The position numbers and the translations under genes were made by a program. Below are positions 49,486 through 58,334 of a DNA stretch of 64,000 bases, piece by piece. Origin of the DNA: Pseudobdellovibrionaceae bacterium (GTDB lineage: Bacteria > Bdellovibrionota > Bdellovibrionia > Bdellovibrionales > Bdellovibrionaceae); the NCBI GenBank assembly GCA_016785955.1, contig JAEUWH010000066.1, positions 1 through 64,000 on the forward strand. The letters run 5' to 3'. Each line of letters starts with the position of its first letter. Positions within the stretch are counted from its first letter, which is position 1. The notes under the pieces were generated by a model, which was given only the letters and a program-made list of their open reading frames with translations, made no database searches and was not told the DNA's origin.

Positions 49486-50328
49486 TTATACCGAAACCTG
49501 AAAATCTCGTAGGGTCTCGTTCAGGGACGTTTTTAAATCAGTACTGGGTTTGCGTTGCCCAATGATCAATGCGCAGTTGACTCCGTATTCACCGGCGGCA
49601 AATTTTTTATTGATCGTGCCAGGAATAACCACCGAGTTCTTTGGAACATAACTCTTGTACTCTTTGACGTCATTTTGACTGACATCTAAAATTTTAGTGC
49701 TGGCCGTGATCGTCACGCCCGCACCGATGACAGCGCCTTCTTCGACAAAAACGCCTTCTACAATAATGCATCGAGATCCCACAAACACATTGTCTTCGAT
49801 AATGACGGGTTGAGCTTGCGTGGGCTCGAGTACGCCGCCAATGCCGACACCGCCAGACAGGTGAACATTCTTGCCGATCTGGGCACATGAACCCACTGTG
49901 GCCCATGTATCCACCATCGTGCCCGAATCAACGTAGCCCCCGATGTTCACGTAAGATGGCATCAGAATACAACCACTGTTAACAAATGAACCATAGCGAG
50001 CAATGGCTGGTGGTACGACGCGCACACCTTCCTGGCCGGTCCATTTTTTGGGCGCGATTTTATCGAAATAATTAAAATCGTTCGTTTCCATCAGTTGCAT
50101 CTTTTGAATACGAAAGTATTGGAGGATGGCTTTTTTCACCCACTCGTTGGTTTTCCAGCTTTGAGGGCCCGTGGCGCCCGGGATTTTTTCAGAAACACGA
50201 ATTTTTCCATGATCCAATAATTGAATGGCCTCTTTGATAGCTGAAGTGTCTTCAGAGGAGAGATCATGGATGGAGAGACCATCTTTTAAATCGGCATCAA
50301 TTTTTTGAATAACTTTTTCTAAGATCAT
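49486..50328 (-). CDS. dapD: 2,3,4,5-tetrahydropyridine-2,6-dicarboxylate N-succinyltransferase
   Basis: 280 aa from ATG 50328, which has AAGGAC 6 nt upstream and overlaps the stop of the upstream gene (ATGA). Left-handed beta-helix hexapeptide repeats run through SFVNSGCILMPSYVNIGGYV, VGSCAQIGKNVHLSGGVGIG and IGAGVTITASTKI. WTGQEGVRVVPPAIARYG is the DapD-specific block. It adds succinyl to tetrahydrodipicolinate on the way to meso-diaminopimelate and lysine. It is coupled to an MpaA-like murein peptidase and faces lysA 0.8 kb away. Confidence 0.95.
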   Translation of the reverse strand: MILEKVIQKIDADLKDGLSIHDLSSEDTSAIKEAIQLLDHGKIRVSEKIPGATGPQSWKTNEWVKKAILQYFRIQKMQLMETNDFNYFDKIAPKKWTGQEGVRVVPPAIARYGSFVNSGCILMPSYVNIGGYVDSGTMVDTWATVGSCAQIGKNVHLSGGVGIGGVLEPTQAQPVIIEDNVFVGSRCIIVEGVFVEEGAVIGAGVTITASTKILDVSQNDVKEYKSYVPKNSVVIPGTINKKFAAGEYGVNCALIIGQRKPSTDLKTSLNETLRDFQVSV

Positions 50329-50990
50329 GAACGTGTCCTTTTTTCTGTTTGTTTTAAGCATTCTAATAATGCCGGAACATGAATTTTTGAAATTTTATCA
50401 AACTCAATATCCCGTTGAATTTCAAACGTGATGGTCGAGATATTTCGTTCTTTCCCGGCATATGTTCCCAGGCTGCCCGGAGTGGGATACCCGATGTCGG
50501 GTTCGATGGGGTATTGGGTGTATTTTTTCAGAATGTCCGCTTCGGGCTGGCAGCCGGAACCGTTGATGTTAATCATTGGATTCCAAGAATGCAGGCTAAT
50601 GATTAAATCCAGTGGTGTCGTTTCAAGTAAATGTACTAAAGCTTTGTTTTCGGGTTCGCTGCCGGCGCTGGGGCCAGGAAAATAACGTTCTTTGGCGGCG
50701 ATGGGTGACCAGTCTTTGGTGGGCAGGTTGCGGTTCAGATCTACGCCATGGGAATTCATGCGTTGTTTATTCATAATCCCTTCGGGATTAAATTCAGGAA
50801 TCACGATGACTTGCAGCGCGTAGTTAAATGATTCATTCAATGCGGCCAGTACGCCTTGAGCGGCGATGACGCCTTCGGGTTCGTCTCCATGAACACCGCC
50901 GATGATCAAGGCACGTGGTCCTGACGCGCCAAAGGTGTACTTAAAAATTGGTAAATGTTTTGGCGAGCGCGCGAAGAGTTCCATTTTCAT
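50325..50990 (-). CDS. mpaA: MpaA-like murein-peptide amidase (M14 family)
   Basis: 221 aa, no signal peptide. ALIIGGVHGDEPEGVIAAQG supplies the HxxE zinc ligands, GVDLNRNLPTKDW the substrate-binding Arg region, LDLIISLHSWNPM the third ligand and STITFEIQRD the catalytic Glu. MpaA cuts the gamma-D-Glu-meso-DAP bond of recycled murein tripeptide in the cytoplasm. Its stop overlaps the dapD start, so recycling and new synthesis of diaminopimelate are made as a unit. In a predator it could also handle prey murein peptides (inference). Confidence 0.88.
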   Translation of the reverse strand: MKMELFARSPKHLPIFKYTFGASGPRALIIGGVHGDEPEGVIAAQGVLAALNESFNYALQVIVIPEFNPEGIMNKQRMNSHGVDLNRNLPTKDWSPIAAKERYFPGPSAGSEPENKALVHLLETTPLDLIISLHSWNPMININGSGCQPEADILKKYTQYPIEPDIGYPTPGSLGTYAGKERNISTITFEIQRDIEFDKISKIHVPALLECLKQTEKRTRS

Positions 50991-51156
50991 AACGAGTCCT
51001 ATTTTATTGGCGTCTTTTGTTGTCGTCAGGTTTACCAGGATACCCTAAAACCTGGAAAGGAATTAGTCCATTGCATTTTTGAAATTCTGCACTTAGGAAC
51101 TCGGTGTTTGTCGTCTTTCTTGTGTTATTCTGACAGCGGCTATTGTAGGGTGAGAT

Positions 51157-52368
51157 ATGCTAAAAGAATTTTTAATTTATCAAAATAATGAGTTGGTCTT
51201 TTTAAGTGATTCGTCGTCGATTTCGTTGACCCATTTGGTTAAAAACTATCAGGGCCCGATGTTTTTCTACAATCGGGATTTTATTCGTATGCGCACACGG
51301 CAGATGCAAACGGCCTTGAAGAACGTCAAGCTTTTCTATGCCTTAAAGGCCAATGCACATCCTCAGGTGCTTTCTGTTTTTAAAGACGAAAATGTGGGCG
51401 TCGATGTCGTCAGTGGTGGTGAAATCGAACATGCGGTTCAATGTGGATTTTCCTATCAATCGTTGGTTTACAGTGGCGTCGGAAAAACAAAAGCCGAGCT
51501 GGAGCTGGCCATTCAAAACGAGATTTATCAAATCAATGTGGAAAGCATTCCTGAACTTTATCGTATTGGTGAGGTGGCAAAAAAACTTGGCAAAAAGGCC
51601 AATGTTGCGTTTCGTGTAAACCCAGATATTAGCATTCAATCTCATCCCTATATTGCCACTGGTCTGAAGGATAATAAGTTTGGTATTGATACGAATCAAT
51701 TTGCCGAAGTGATGCGAGTCGCCCAGGAAAATGCTGCGCATCTATCGGTGAAAGGGATTTCGTTGCACTTGGGTTCTCAGATGTTGGATTTTTCCAGTCT
51801 CAAAGACTCTTTGGCCAAGTTGAAACCGTTGTTTTTGGATCTTAGAAAAATATTTCCAGAATGTCATCGCTTTGACTTTGGTGGAGGCTTGGGGATTTTT
51901 TACGAGAAACAAGATCTAGAAATGGAAAATCGTTTGTTGAATGAATATGCGGCGACGATGTTTTCAGAAATGAACGCGTTAAAAGCGCTAGTTCCTGATC
52001 TCGAGTTGCAATCCGAGCCGGGGCGATGGTTGGTGGGGCATGCCGGGGTTTTGTTGGCGCAGGTTCAATATGTAAAAGTGACGCCGTACAAAGAGTTCTT
52101 GATTCTAGACTCGGGAATGAATCATTTGATACGGCCGTCGTTGTACGAAGCCTATCATGGGGTTCATAAACTGTCTGCTAATGGCGTAGAAAAAACATAC
52201 GACGTTGTGGGGCCTATCTGCGAGTCTGCCGACTTTTTGGGAAAGAACCGCGTGTTGCCGGAAATGAAACAAGATGATTTTGTTGTGATCCGTGATTGTG
52301 GTGCCTATGCGGCCAGCATGGCCAGCGATTACAATTTGCAGCGACGAGCGTTCGAAGTGTCCAACTGA
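51157..52368 (+). CDS. lysA: Diaminopimelate decarboxylase
   Basis: 403 aa. KLFYALKANAHPQVLSVF holds the PLP lysine; VGVDVVSGGEIEHAVQCGF, GISLHLGSQM and SEPGRWLVGHAG are the TIM-barrel PLP and substrate blocks; PICESADFLGKNR provides the second-domain Cys, and DCGAYAASMASDYN closes the active site. It turns meso-diaminopimelate into lysine. Divergent from mpaA-dapD, making a compact diaminopimelate/lysine locus. Confidence 0.96.
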   Translation: MLKEFLIYQNNELVFLSDSSSISLTHLVKNYQGPMFFYNRDFIRMRTRQMQTALKNVKLFYALKANAHPQVLSVFKDENVGVDVVSGGEIEHAVQCGFSYQSLVYSGVGKTKAELELAIQNEIYQINVESIPELYRIGEVAKKLGKKANVAFRVNPDISIQSHPYIATGLKDNKFGIDTNQFAEVMRVAQENAAHLSVKGISLHLGSQMLDFSSLKDSLAKLKPLFLDLRKIFPECHRFDFGGGLGIFYEKQDLEMENRLLNEYAATMFSEMNALKALVPDLELQSEPGRWLVGHAGVLLAQVQYVKVTPYKEFLILDSGMNHLIRPSLYEAYHGVHKLSANGVEKTYDVVGPICESADFLGKNRVLPEMKQDDFVVIRDCGAYAASMASDYNLQRRAFEVSN

Positions 52369-52404
52369 TTATGTTGTAGGCAAGCGTTGCCGGTACAGCC
52401 GCTG

Positions 52405-53223
52405 CTACAGACTGCCTTCATAGAGAGGTGGTCCAGAGATATTGCGATACTCGATGGTTTGGGTGATGCCCAAAAGTATTCGTTCGGCGATATCTTTTAC
52501 AAACTCGACACGATCGGTGGTGTACAGAGTAATATGTCCCGGCGTGTGGGGCTCGGTTTGTACGCAGTGCGAGTGAGCTAAAGATTGCGAGAGTTGAAAC
52601 TCGGAGCTGACAAGTTTTACGGACGGTCCGAAATAGCGATTGAGGGCTTGATACAAAAGTGGGTAGTGGGTGCAGCCAAGGATAAGCGTATCGATACCGG
52701 CCTCTTTCATGGGGCGTAAGTAGCGATCGATAATTAAATCAGTGGCTGCATCGTGAAGCAGACCTTCTTCGACCAGGGGAACGAACAGCGGGCAGGCTTG
52801 GGAAAATGTTTCGCCAGAAAATCCCAGTCTATGAAGTTCATTTTCATAGACGCGTGAACTGATCGTGGCTTTGGTGCCGATGATACCGATTTTTCCATTG
52901 CGTGTTTCCTGTAGCGCCTGAATAGCGCCGGGTTTGATCACTTTAAAGACGGGGCGTCCGCTGTGAAAATCACTGGGGAACTGAGTCGAAGCCGAATTGC
53001 AGGCGATGATGAATGCCTGACAGTTGAACTGGCTCAGAAACGTCAAATTTTCTTCGGTGTAGGCATGAATGGTGATTCCGGATTTGGTGCCATAAGGCAA
53101 TCGAGCGGTATCGCCCAAATAAATCCAGGATTGAGCGGGAAAGGTTTGGCAAAGATGCTTGAGGACGGTCAAACCGCCCACGCCAGAATCAAAAACACCG
53201 ATGGGTGCTGTGAGCGAGGTCAT
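52405..53223 (-). CDS. murI: Glutamate racemase
   Basis: 272 aa. APIGVFDSGVGGLTVLKHL, YLGDTARLPYG, FIIACNSAST (first catalytic Cys) and DTLILGCTHYPLL (second Cys) are complete. It converts L- to D-glutamate for peptidoglycan stems. Its ATG touches the stop of the upstream GMP reductase-like gene (TAATG), so the two are co-translated. Convergent with lysA. Confidence 0.96.
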   Translation of the reverse strand: MTSLTAPIGVFDSGVGGLTVLKHLCQTFPAQSWIYLGDTARLPYGTKSGITIHAYTEENLTFLSQFNCQAFIIACNSASTQFPSDFHSGRPVFKVIKPGAIQALQETRNGKIGIIGTKATISSRVYENELHRLGFSGETFSQACPLFVPLVEEGLLHDAATDLIIDRYLRPMKEAGIDTLILGCTHYPLLYQALNRYFGPSVKLVSSEFQLSQSLAHSHCVQTEPHTPGHITLYTTDRVEFVKDIAERILLGITQTIEYRNISGPPLYEGSL

Positions 53224-54272
53224 TAGTTTTTCACGCCATGAGCGCGTGATTCACTCATGCCAGAGGTGGACATTTCGATAAAGCGCGCCTTTTCGCAAAG
53301 TTCTTCGATTTGGGTGGCATTCACGTAACTCATGCCCGAGCGAATACCGCCCGAGAGTTCGTGGATAACGTCTTTTACGTGGCCTTTGACAGAAACAAAT
53401 GTGGATTCACCTTCGGGTGCCATGCCTTGGGGGACGCCGCCGCGCCAAGAATCCTGTGCTGATCGTGAGGCCATTCCTCGATATTGCTTGCGGCCGTTTT
53501 TGATTTCTCCCGGGGTTTCGATTGTGCCGGAAAGCATACTGCCCAGCATGACAACGCTGGCTCCGGCAGAGAGGGCTTTGACGATGTCGCCCGATGTTTT
53601 AATGCCACCATCGGCGATGATGGGAATGTTATGCTCTTTGCCGACCTCTGAACACAGGGCAATAGCCGTAAGCTGCGGAACACCAGCGCCAGTGATGATG
53701 CGCGTGGTACACATAGAACCAGGGCCAATGCCGACTTTGATGGCATCAGCACCGGCTTCGATCAGCTCTTCCGTCGCTTCGGGGGTAGCGACATTGCCGG
53801 CAATGATGTCGGTATTGGCAAATGTGTCTTTGCACCATTTCATGGTTTCCAGCATTTGGACCGAGTGTCCGTGAGCGATGTCGATGGTCAGGATTTGCAC
53901 GCCGGCTTCGACCAATTTTTTTGCGCGGTCTTTGAAGTCATCATTTACGCCGATGCTGGCGGAAACTAAGTTTACGCCGTGTTTGCGAATTGCATGGACA
54001 TGGCGGACTTGCTCGTCGATCGTCATAAAGCGATGAAGAATTCCTAGCCCACCCAGATCGGCCATCGCGATGGCCATCTCGGACTCGGTGATGGTGTCCA
54101 TGTTGGCCGAGATGACGGGAATATGGATTTGATGGTTTTTAGTTAACTGAGTTTTCAAAGAGGGATCTTTACGAGAGCGAATGTCAGATTTCGACGGGAC
54201 GATGAGAACATCATCAAAAGTCAGACCTTTCATGCGAGTCTTAATATTTTGCCATTTAAAAAGTAATTCCAA
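53223..54272 (-). CDS. guaC: IMP dehydrogenase/GMP reductase family protein lacking CBS domains, probably GMP reductase
   Basis: 349 aa from a TTG start (GGGGG 4 nt upstream); MKGLTFDDVLIVP at ATG 54233 is an alternative. The barrel contains GIGPGSMCTTRIITGAGVPQ with the active Cys and IIADGGIKTSGDIVKALSAG. CBS domains are absent and the length equals GuaC. The flap region SWRGGVPQGMAPEG lacks the RYFQ motif of IMP dehydrogenase and resembles GMP reductase, though SGMSESRAHGVKN resembles the dehydrogenase tail. GMP reductase returns GMP to IMP, useful for nucleotide salvage. Co-translated with murI. Confidence 0.85.
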   Translation of the reverse strand: MELLFKWQNIKTRMKGLTFDDVLIVPSKSDIRSRKDPSLKTQLTKNHQIHIPVISANMDTITESEMAIAMADLGGLGILHRFMTIDEQVRHVHAIRKHGVNLVSASIGVNDDFKDRAKKLVEAGVQILTIDIAHGHSVQMLETMKWCKDTFANTDIIAGNVATPEATEELIEAGADAIKVGIGPGSMCTTRIITGAGVPQLTAIALCSEVGKEHNIPIIADGGIKTSGDIVKALSAGASVVMLGSMLSGTIETPGEIKNGRKQYRGMASRSAQDSWRGGVPQGMAPEGESTFVSVKGHVKDVIHELSGGIRSGMSYVNATQIEELCEKARFIEMSTSGMSESRAHGVKN

Positions 54273-54351
54273 ACTTCCCCCTGAAGCGTTCTGGAGCGTT
54301 CACTGCGCGCCCGTATCAGGCGTATAATGAATGGCTCGCGTATTAAAAAAA

Positions 54352-55041
54352 TTAAGCGGTCGTTGCCGTGCTGGGAGTTCGGTTATCCTGTTGATAAACA
54401 GCCACCAAGAGTAAAAATGCAAAGAGGTTTAAACCTCCCGTGAATGCGCTCGCCAGCAGGGCCAGCACGGGAGTTTCGTTAAAATCTTTATAAGAATCAA
54501 GTAGAGAGCTGAGCATTATAGGAAATACAAAATAAAATACGAGAAAGATGAAAAGGGTGGAAAACCAACGTTTACGAAATTGTATGGTTGAAGCTTCTAG
54601 GGCATCGACTGTGCCGCGATCGTAGTCAGGATTCAGGAAGACGACCTGAGGAACATAGGAATAGGAAAGAAATTTGTAGAGGCCGGGAAGGATGAAGACG
54701 AAAAACCACCAAATAGATTTGCCCCAGCTGCGTAAGGTCTCGATAAAAAGTTGTTCAGCGGGGCTAGGTTCAATTTGATATCCAGGAGAGAGGCGTTCGT
54801 CGTTACGAATACGCGAAAGGGCCAGTAAGGTGATCAACGTAGGAAATAAAAGCCCATTCAGCAAATGTAAAAGACCAAAGCCAATTAAAGAAAACGTATT
54901 CGGATCCGCACTATTGATCACACGTTCAATATTTTTGATTAAAAAATGCTCAAAAACAGAGCTAATCCAGAAAAATATAAGCACCGGGATCAAAAACAGT
55001 TTCAAATTCGTCAAAAGCTGAAAGGCCTTTTTAAAAAGCAT
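54352..55041 (-). CDS. Polytopic inner-membrane protein of unknown function
   Basis: 229 aa from ATG 55041, with about five to six hydrophobic helices (FLIPVLIFFWISSVFEHFL, LLFPTLITLLALSRI, WWFFVFILPGLYKFLSYSY, FSTLFIFLVFYFVFPIMLSS, LLASAFTGGLNLFAFLLLVA). RWFSTLFIF after an amphipathic segment resembles small DUF-type membrane proteins found widely in delta-type bacteria. No ribosome site is obvious. It stands between guaC and the tRNA-Leu gene. Confidence 0.75.
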   Translation of the reverse strand: MLFKKAFQLLTNLKLFLIPVLIFFWISSVFEHFLIKNIERVINSADPNTFSLIGFGLLHLLNGLLFPTLITLLALSRIRNDERLSPGYQIEPSPAEQLFIETLRSWGKSIWWFFVFILPGLYKFLSYSYVPQVVFLNPDYDRGTVDALEASTIQFRKRWFSTLFIFLVFYFVFPIMLSSLLDSYKDFNETPVLALLASAFTGGLNLFAFLLLVAVYQQDNRTPSTATTA

Positions 55042-55123
55042 GATAATATTAAATATTTGTTGATGACAAATCACAAGAAAAATGATTTTTTAAGAACTCA
55101 TTTTTTGATTACCAATACTAAAT

Positions 55124-55215
55124 GCCCCGGTGGCGAAACTGGTAGACGCACAGGACTTAAAATCCTGGGCTTCGTTAACACGGGCGTGCCGGTTCAATTC
55201 CGGCCCGGGGCACCA
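55124..55215 (+). tRNA. tRNA-Leu (anticodon TAA), CCA encoded
   Basis: Acceptor GCCCCGG (55124-55130) pairs with CCGGGGC (55205-55211), followed by A and encoded CCA (55213-55215). D arm has GGTAGACGC; the anticodon stem GGACT-TAA-AATCC carries TAA; a long variable arm (class II) and GGTTCAATTCC T arm follow. The gene is the only tRNA in the window and abuts the phage-like element, a common integration target. Confidence 0.95.
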
Positions 55216-55304
55216 TTCTCAATCTTTTCAAATACTTAGCCTAGTTTTAAGTCCTAAACCTAGAATCCTCAAAAAGGGTAGAAAAGGGTCTCGAAATGAG
55301 ACGT

Positions 55305-55325
55305 GTGACGCCACAGTGACGCCAC
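55305..55325. repeat. Direct repeat of GTGACGCCAC
   Basis: GTGACGCCAC at 55305-55314 and again at 55316-55325, an 11-base period, one helical turn. It sits between the tRNA gene and the first element gene, where excision- or replication-protein sites are common. Nothing else was seen in 55216-55337. Confidence 0.45.
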
Positions 55326-55337
55326 TCGAGGTTTCTT

Positions 55338-56375
55338 GTGGCTAAGAGATTCACTGACACCGGTAAATGGAAAATGGCTTGGTTCCGTGAACTATCGCCA
55401 AAACTCAAAGCAGTAAACGACTTCATTTGCGACAACTGCGACCATGCAGGCATATGGGAAATTGATCTTGAGTCACTTTCATTTCACGTAAACGACAGGA
55501 ATTCAAAAAAACAGATCCAGCTTGTGACCGTCGAAGAAATCGCGATCGCATTTCAAGGCAAAGTTTTCTTCATTGGCGATGACAAATTATTCTTAGAACC
55601 TTTCGTCCTTTTTCAATACAAACTTAAGACTCTTTCTGATTTAAAAATGAGCAATACTGTTCATAAATCAATCATCGAACGCCTCGAGAAATACAAAATC
55701 GTTTCTGTCGAGATCTTAAATCAAGAAAATTCAAATTATCCTAAAGTAAATATATTAATTCTCAAGGGGCTACCCATGCCCCTTGTAGAAGGGGCTATAG
55801 ATAAGGATAAGGATATATATTGGGATAAGGATAAAGAAAAGGATAAAGAAAGCGAATCAAACTTTCATTTTGAATCTCTCGTAGAGATCTATCCGAACAA
55901 GGTAGGCACAGCTGAAGCGTTCCGACGACTCTCGGAGCAGATTAAAACTCAAATCGATTTTATAAACATTCGAACTGCCATTGTGAACTACGTCCGGTAT
56001 CTAAGCCTCGAGAAAAACAAATCATGGCTTAAGCCAAAGAACTTCGATTCGTTCGTTGGTGCTAAGTCGGCAAAGGTTAAGCCATGGCGTGAGTGGATCA
56101 ATCCAGACCCATCAGTCTACATTGATTCGAAAGCACCTTTAAAAGCGCCTACCGGGCAGCCTACAGCAATCGATTTCGGCAAGTCTAGAGCGCAGGCAGA
56201 AGGCGGTTATCGTCGAACCCAAGAACATACGGAAGAGCTTAGTCGGCTTTCAAAAGACATTACTCGCTCTGGACTCGAAGACGTGAAAAAGAATCCTGAA
56301 TTCGCAGCAGCTTTAGCAAAGTTTGGAATCGGTGAAACAAACGAAAATTTAGAAATTAAAGAAGAAATATCATAA
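55338..56375 (+). CDS. Phage-type replication organiser protein
   Basis: 345 aa from GTG 55338 (GAGG 6 nt upstream). The N terminus TDTGKWKMAWFRELSPKLKA, FICDNCDHAGIWEID matches the winged-helix start of phage replisome organisers (DnaT/O-like). The middle is a charged, low-complexity linker (DKDKDIYWDKDKEKDKESES). The C-terminal module IYPNKVGTAEAFRRLSEQIK, VNYVRYLSLEKNKSWLKPKN, PWREWINP is the usual helicase-loader-side block. It would bring the host replicative helicase to the element's origin. First gene of the element. Confidence 0.75.
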   Translation: MAKRFTDTGKWKMAWFRELSPKLKAVNDFICDNCDHAGIWEIDLESLSFHVNDRNSKKQIQLVTVEEIAIAFQGKVFFIGDDKLFLEPFVLFQYKLKTLSDLKMSNTVHKSIIERLEKYKIVSVEILNQENSNYPKVNILILKGLPMPLVEGAIDKDKDIYWDKDKEKDKESESNFHFESLVEIYPNKVGTAEAFRRLSEQIKTQIDFINIRTAIVNYVRYLSLEKNKSWLKPKNFDSFVGAKSAKVKPWREWINPDPSVYIDSKAPLKAPTGQPTAIDFGKSRAQAEGGYRRTQEHTEELSRLSKDITRSGLEDVKKNPEFAAALAKFGIGETNENLEIKEEIS

Positions 56376-56384
56376 GGAGACCAC

Positions 56385-57776
56385 ATGAAAAAATATACTT
56401 TAACCGAAGAACACCGCGCACAGCTTAAGCCTTGGGCAGAAAAATGGATTGCCAACGGTATGTCCACAAAACCAATGGACGACGAAGATAAAACAGCGAT
56501 GAAAATTGCAATCAAAGGCATGTATGAGGCTGCGAACTTGACACCGCCGCCGGAGAATAGAATTGTTTTCGTCCCATCGCCATTCGTTGGTCGATTTGCA
56601 GCAGGTTTCGCAGCGGCCATTTGGTGGTTACGAAAAAATAAAAAACAGGATGCAGACGCTGCCACACGCGCTGCCACACGCGCTGCCACACGCGCTGCCA
56701 CAGACGCTGCCACAGACGCTGCCACACGCGCTGCCACATACGCTGCCACAGACGCTGCCACATACGATGCCACAGACGATGCCACATGCGATGCCACACG
56801 CGCTGCCACATACGCTGCCACATACGCTGCCACACGCGCTGCCACATACGCTGCCACACGCGCTGCCACAGACGCTGCCACATACGCTGCCACAGACGAT
56901 GCCACACGCGCTGCCACAGACGCTGCCACAGACGCTGCCACAGACGCTGCCACATACGATGCCACACGCGCTGCCACATACGCTGCCACATACGCTGCCA
57001 CAGACGCTGCCACATACGCTGCCAGAAACAAAAAAGTTACCGATAAAAAGTCGTGGTTTCAATTCGATATCAAAGCAATGGTATCTTTGTCGGTTAGTTT
57101 AAAAATAGGCGAATTCGGCTTGCGTTGTGCGACCGAAGCTTGGCGAATGTATAACGGTGGTAACTTCTGGTCCGGCACAGCGTCCTTCTTAAGCTTCTTT
57201 CGGCATGTAGTTAAATTAGAAATCGATTATTCCAAATGGGACCATTATGAAAAGGCTTCAATTCATGGATCATTTAGATATATGCATCCTGAGTTTTGTA
57301 TCGTGTCAGATCGTCCAAGAAAGCTAACAGTTGATGATCAAAACAGGCCGCACTCTTTTCAAGGCCCTTATATGCAGTGGAGTGATGGCTCTGCGCTATA
57401 CGCAATTCATGGAGTGAGAATTCCCGCTTGGATTGCTGAAACACCGAAAGAAGAATTTACGAAAGAGATGATAATCGGCGAAACGAATGTTGATTACCGT
57501 CGCTGTATTATTAAAAAGATCGGTATCGAAAAAGCAATTCAAATTCTAGGCGCTACCGTGATTGATACTTACGAATCACCAGTAGGTGGTAAGTACGAGT
57601 TGCTTCAGATTGACTACGATGGGCGCGGAAATTTGCGACCATATTTAAAAATGGATAGCAAATCCATCGATGCAATTCATATCGAAGGAATAGCTCCAAA
57701 TATCAAAACAGTTAAGGCCGCACTCATGTATCGCAACAAAGTAAAGACATTCAGAGAACCGCAATTTTTATCATAA
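56385..57776 (+). CDS. DUF6745-type protein with a long Ala-Thr tetrapeptide array
   Basis: 463 aa. N-terminal helical region (residues 1-90, WAEKWIANGMSTKP), then 31 tandem tetrapeptides of the form [D/R/Y/C]-[A/D]-A-T (residues 91-213), then a C-terminal domain with MQWSDGSALYAIHGVRIPAW and DYRRCIIKKIGIEKAIQILG, the hallmark of DUF6745 proteins. Members in other bacteria and phages often carry similar Ala-rich arrays. Function unknown. AAGGAG lies before the ATG. The next gene encodes the small protein that usually accompanies it. Confidence 0.8.
   Translation: MKKYTLTEEHRAQLKPWAEKWIANGMSTKPMDDEDKTAMKIAIKGMYEAANLTPPPENRIVFVPSPFVGRFAAGFAAAIWWLRKNKKQDADAATRAATRAATRAATDAATDAATRAATYAATDAATYDATDDATCDATRAATYAATYAATRAATYAATRAATDAATYAATDDATRAATDAATDAATDAATYDATRAATYAATYAATDAATYAARNKKVTDKKSWFQFDIKAMVSLSVSLKIGEFGLRCATEAWRMYNGGNFWSGTASFLSFFRHVVKLEIDYSKWDHYEKASIHGSFRYMHPEFCIVSDRPRKLTVDDQNRPHSFQGPYMQWSDGSALYAIHGVRIPAWIAETPKEEFTKEMIIGETNVDYRRCIIKKIGIEKAIQILGATVIDTYESPVGGKYELLQIDYDGRGNLRPYLKMDSKSIDAIHIEGIAPNIKTVKAALMYRNKVKTFREPQFLS
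56655..57023 (+). repeat. 12-bp coding minisatellite, 31 units
   Basis: Unit NRC GMT GCC ACA: the first codon is GAC, CGC, TAC or TGC, the second GCT or GAT, and the last two are always GCC ACA. Being a multiple of three, it keeps frame at any copy number. Near-perfect units leave all six reading frames open across the region, producing many spurious long frames. Confidence 0.95.
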
Positions 57777-57789
57777 AAAGGAGATTAAA

Positions 57790-58194
57790 ATGAACATAGA
57801 AAAAATATTAGGAACACCTGATCTTGTTTGGAAGCAACCATACACAATGCAAGGAGATGTAATCATTAAGCAATGCGGAGATTTCGATAGCATCTTTGAA
57901 GTTTCTCACGAAATCATACCATCTGAAGCTAAGCCAGTGCCAGGAAACTTAGTTCTCAAAGGCCAAACAAACTCACACGCTTTGTACGGCGGCAAGTTTC
58001 AGCTTTATGAACATGAAGGAACTCTTTTTATAAGAGTCGAAGAGCCTACAGTTTTAGATCACGTGAAAGATCACACTCGTGGGCAAGAGAAAGCTGAGCA
58101 TCATGGGCAATGGATTCCTGTTGGTGAGTATTTCGTCGATAGTGTCCAAGAATTTGATCATCTGCTCGAGGAATCACGTAAGGTCATAGATTAA
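57790..58194 (+). CDS. Small partner protein of the DUF6745 gene
   Basis: 134 aa, cytoplasmic. PVPGNLVLKGQTNSHALYGG, LYEHEGTLFIRVEEPTVLDH and HHGQWIPVGEYFVDSVQEFD resemble the small beta protein (GxxTGHxHxxxG ... EPxxLxHxEHxxxxxPxGxYxVxxQxEY) often encoded next to DUF6745 genes. AAGGAG precedes the ATG, 13 nt after the upstream stop. Function unknown; conserved pairing suggests they act together. Confidence 0.75.
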   Translation: MNIEKILGTPDLVWKQPYTMQGDVIIKQCGDFDSIFEVSHEIIPSEAKPVPGNLVLKGQTNSHALYGGKFQLYEHEGTLFIRVEEPTVLDHVKDHTRGQEKAEHHGQWIPVGEYFVDSVQEFDHLLEESRKVID

Positions 58195-58202
58195 GGCGTG
58201 TG

Positions 58203-58334
58203 ATGATTGCAGTTTTTTTACTAATCACAATTTGCACAACAATAATTATTTTAACAGCGATTACGCTTAACTACAAAAAGGGGAAAAGAGATGAGAAAAA
58301 TCGTTATAGCGATATTGGCAACACTAACACTTAG
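58203..58334 (+). CDS. 43-residue single-span membrane protein
   Basis: ATG 58203 to TAG 58332-58334. One membrane helix (AVFLLITICTTIIILTAITL) followed by a charged tail (KKGKRDEKNRYSD). It begins 8 nt after the previous stop with AAGGCG upstream and overlaps the band-7 gene by 44 nt in another frame. Small membrane proteins of this kind are common in phage early regions. Confidence 0.5.
   Translation: MIAVFLLITICTTIIILTAITLNYKKGKRDEKNRYSDIGNTNT

Noticed and set aside
54301-54330. Promoter-like TTCACT with TATAAT on the + strand
   Set aside because: The spacing is acceptable but no + strand gene follows; the region is the gap between two minus-strand genes, so it is probably chance.
56655-57023. 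CRISPR array
   Set aside because: Units are 12 bases, contiguous, without spacers, and in frame within a protein gene.
56512-57102. Five further long open frames across the 12-bp repeat on both strands
   Set aside because: They arise because a 12-bp unit without stops keeps all six frames open; only the + frame that runs through unique sequence on both sides (56385-57776) has a ribosome site and a recognisable domain.
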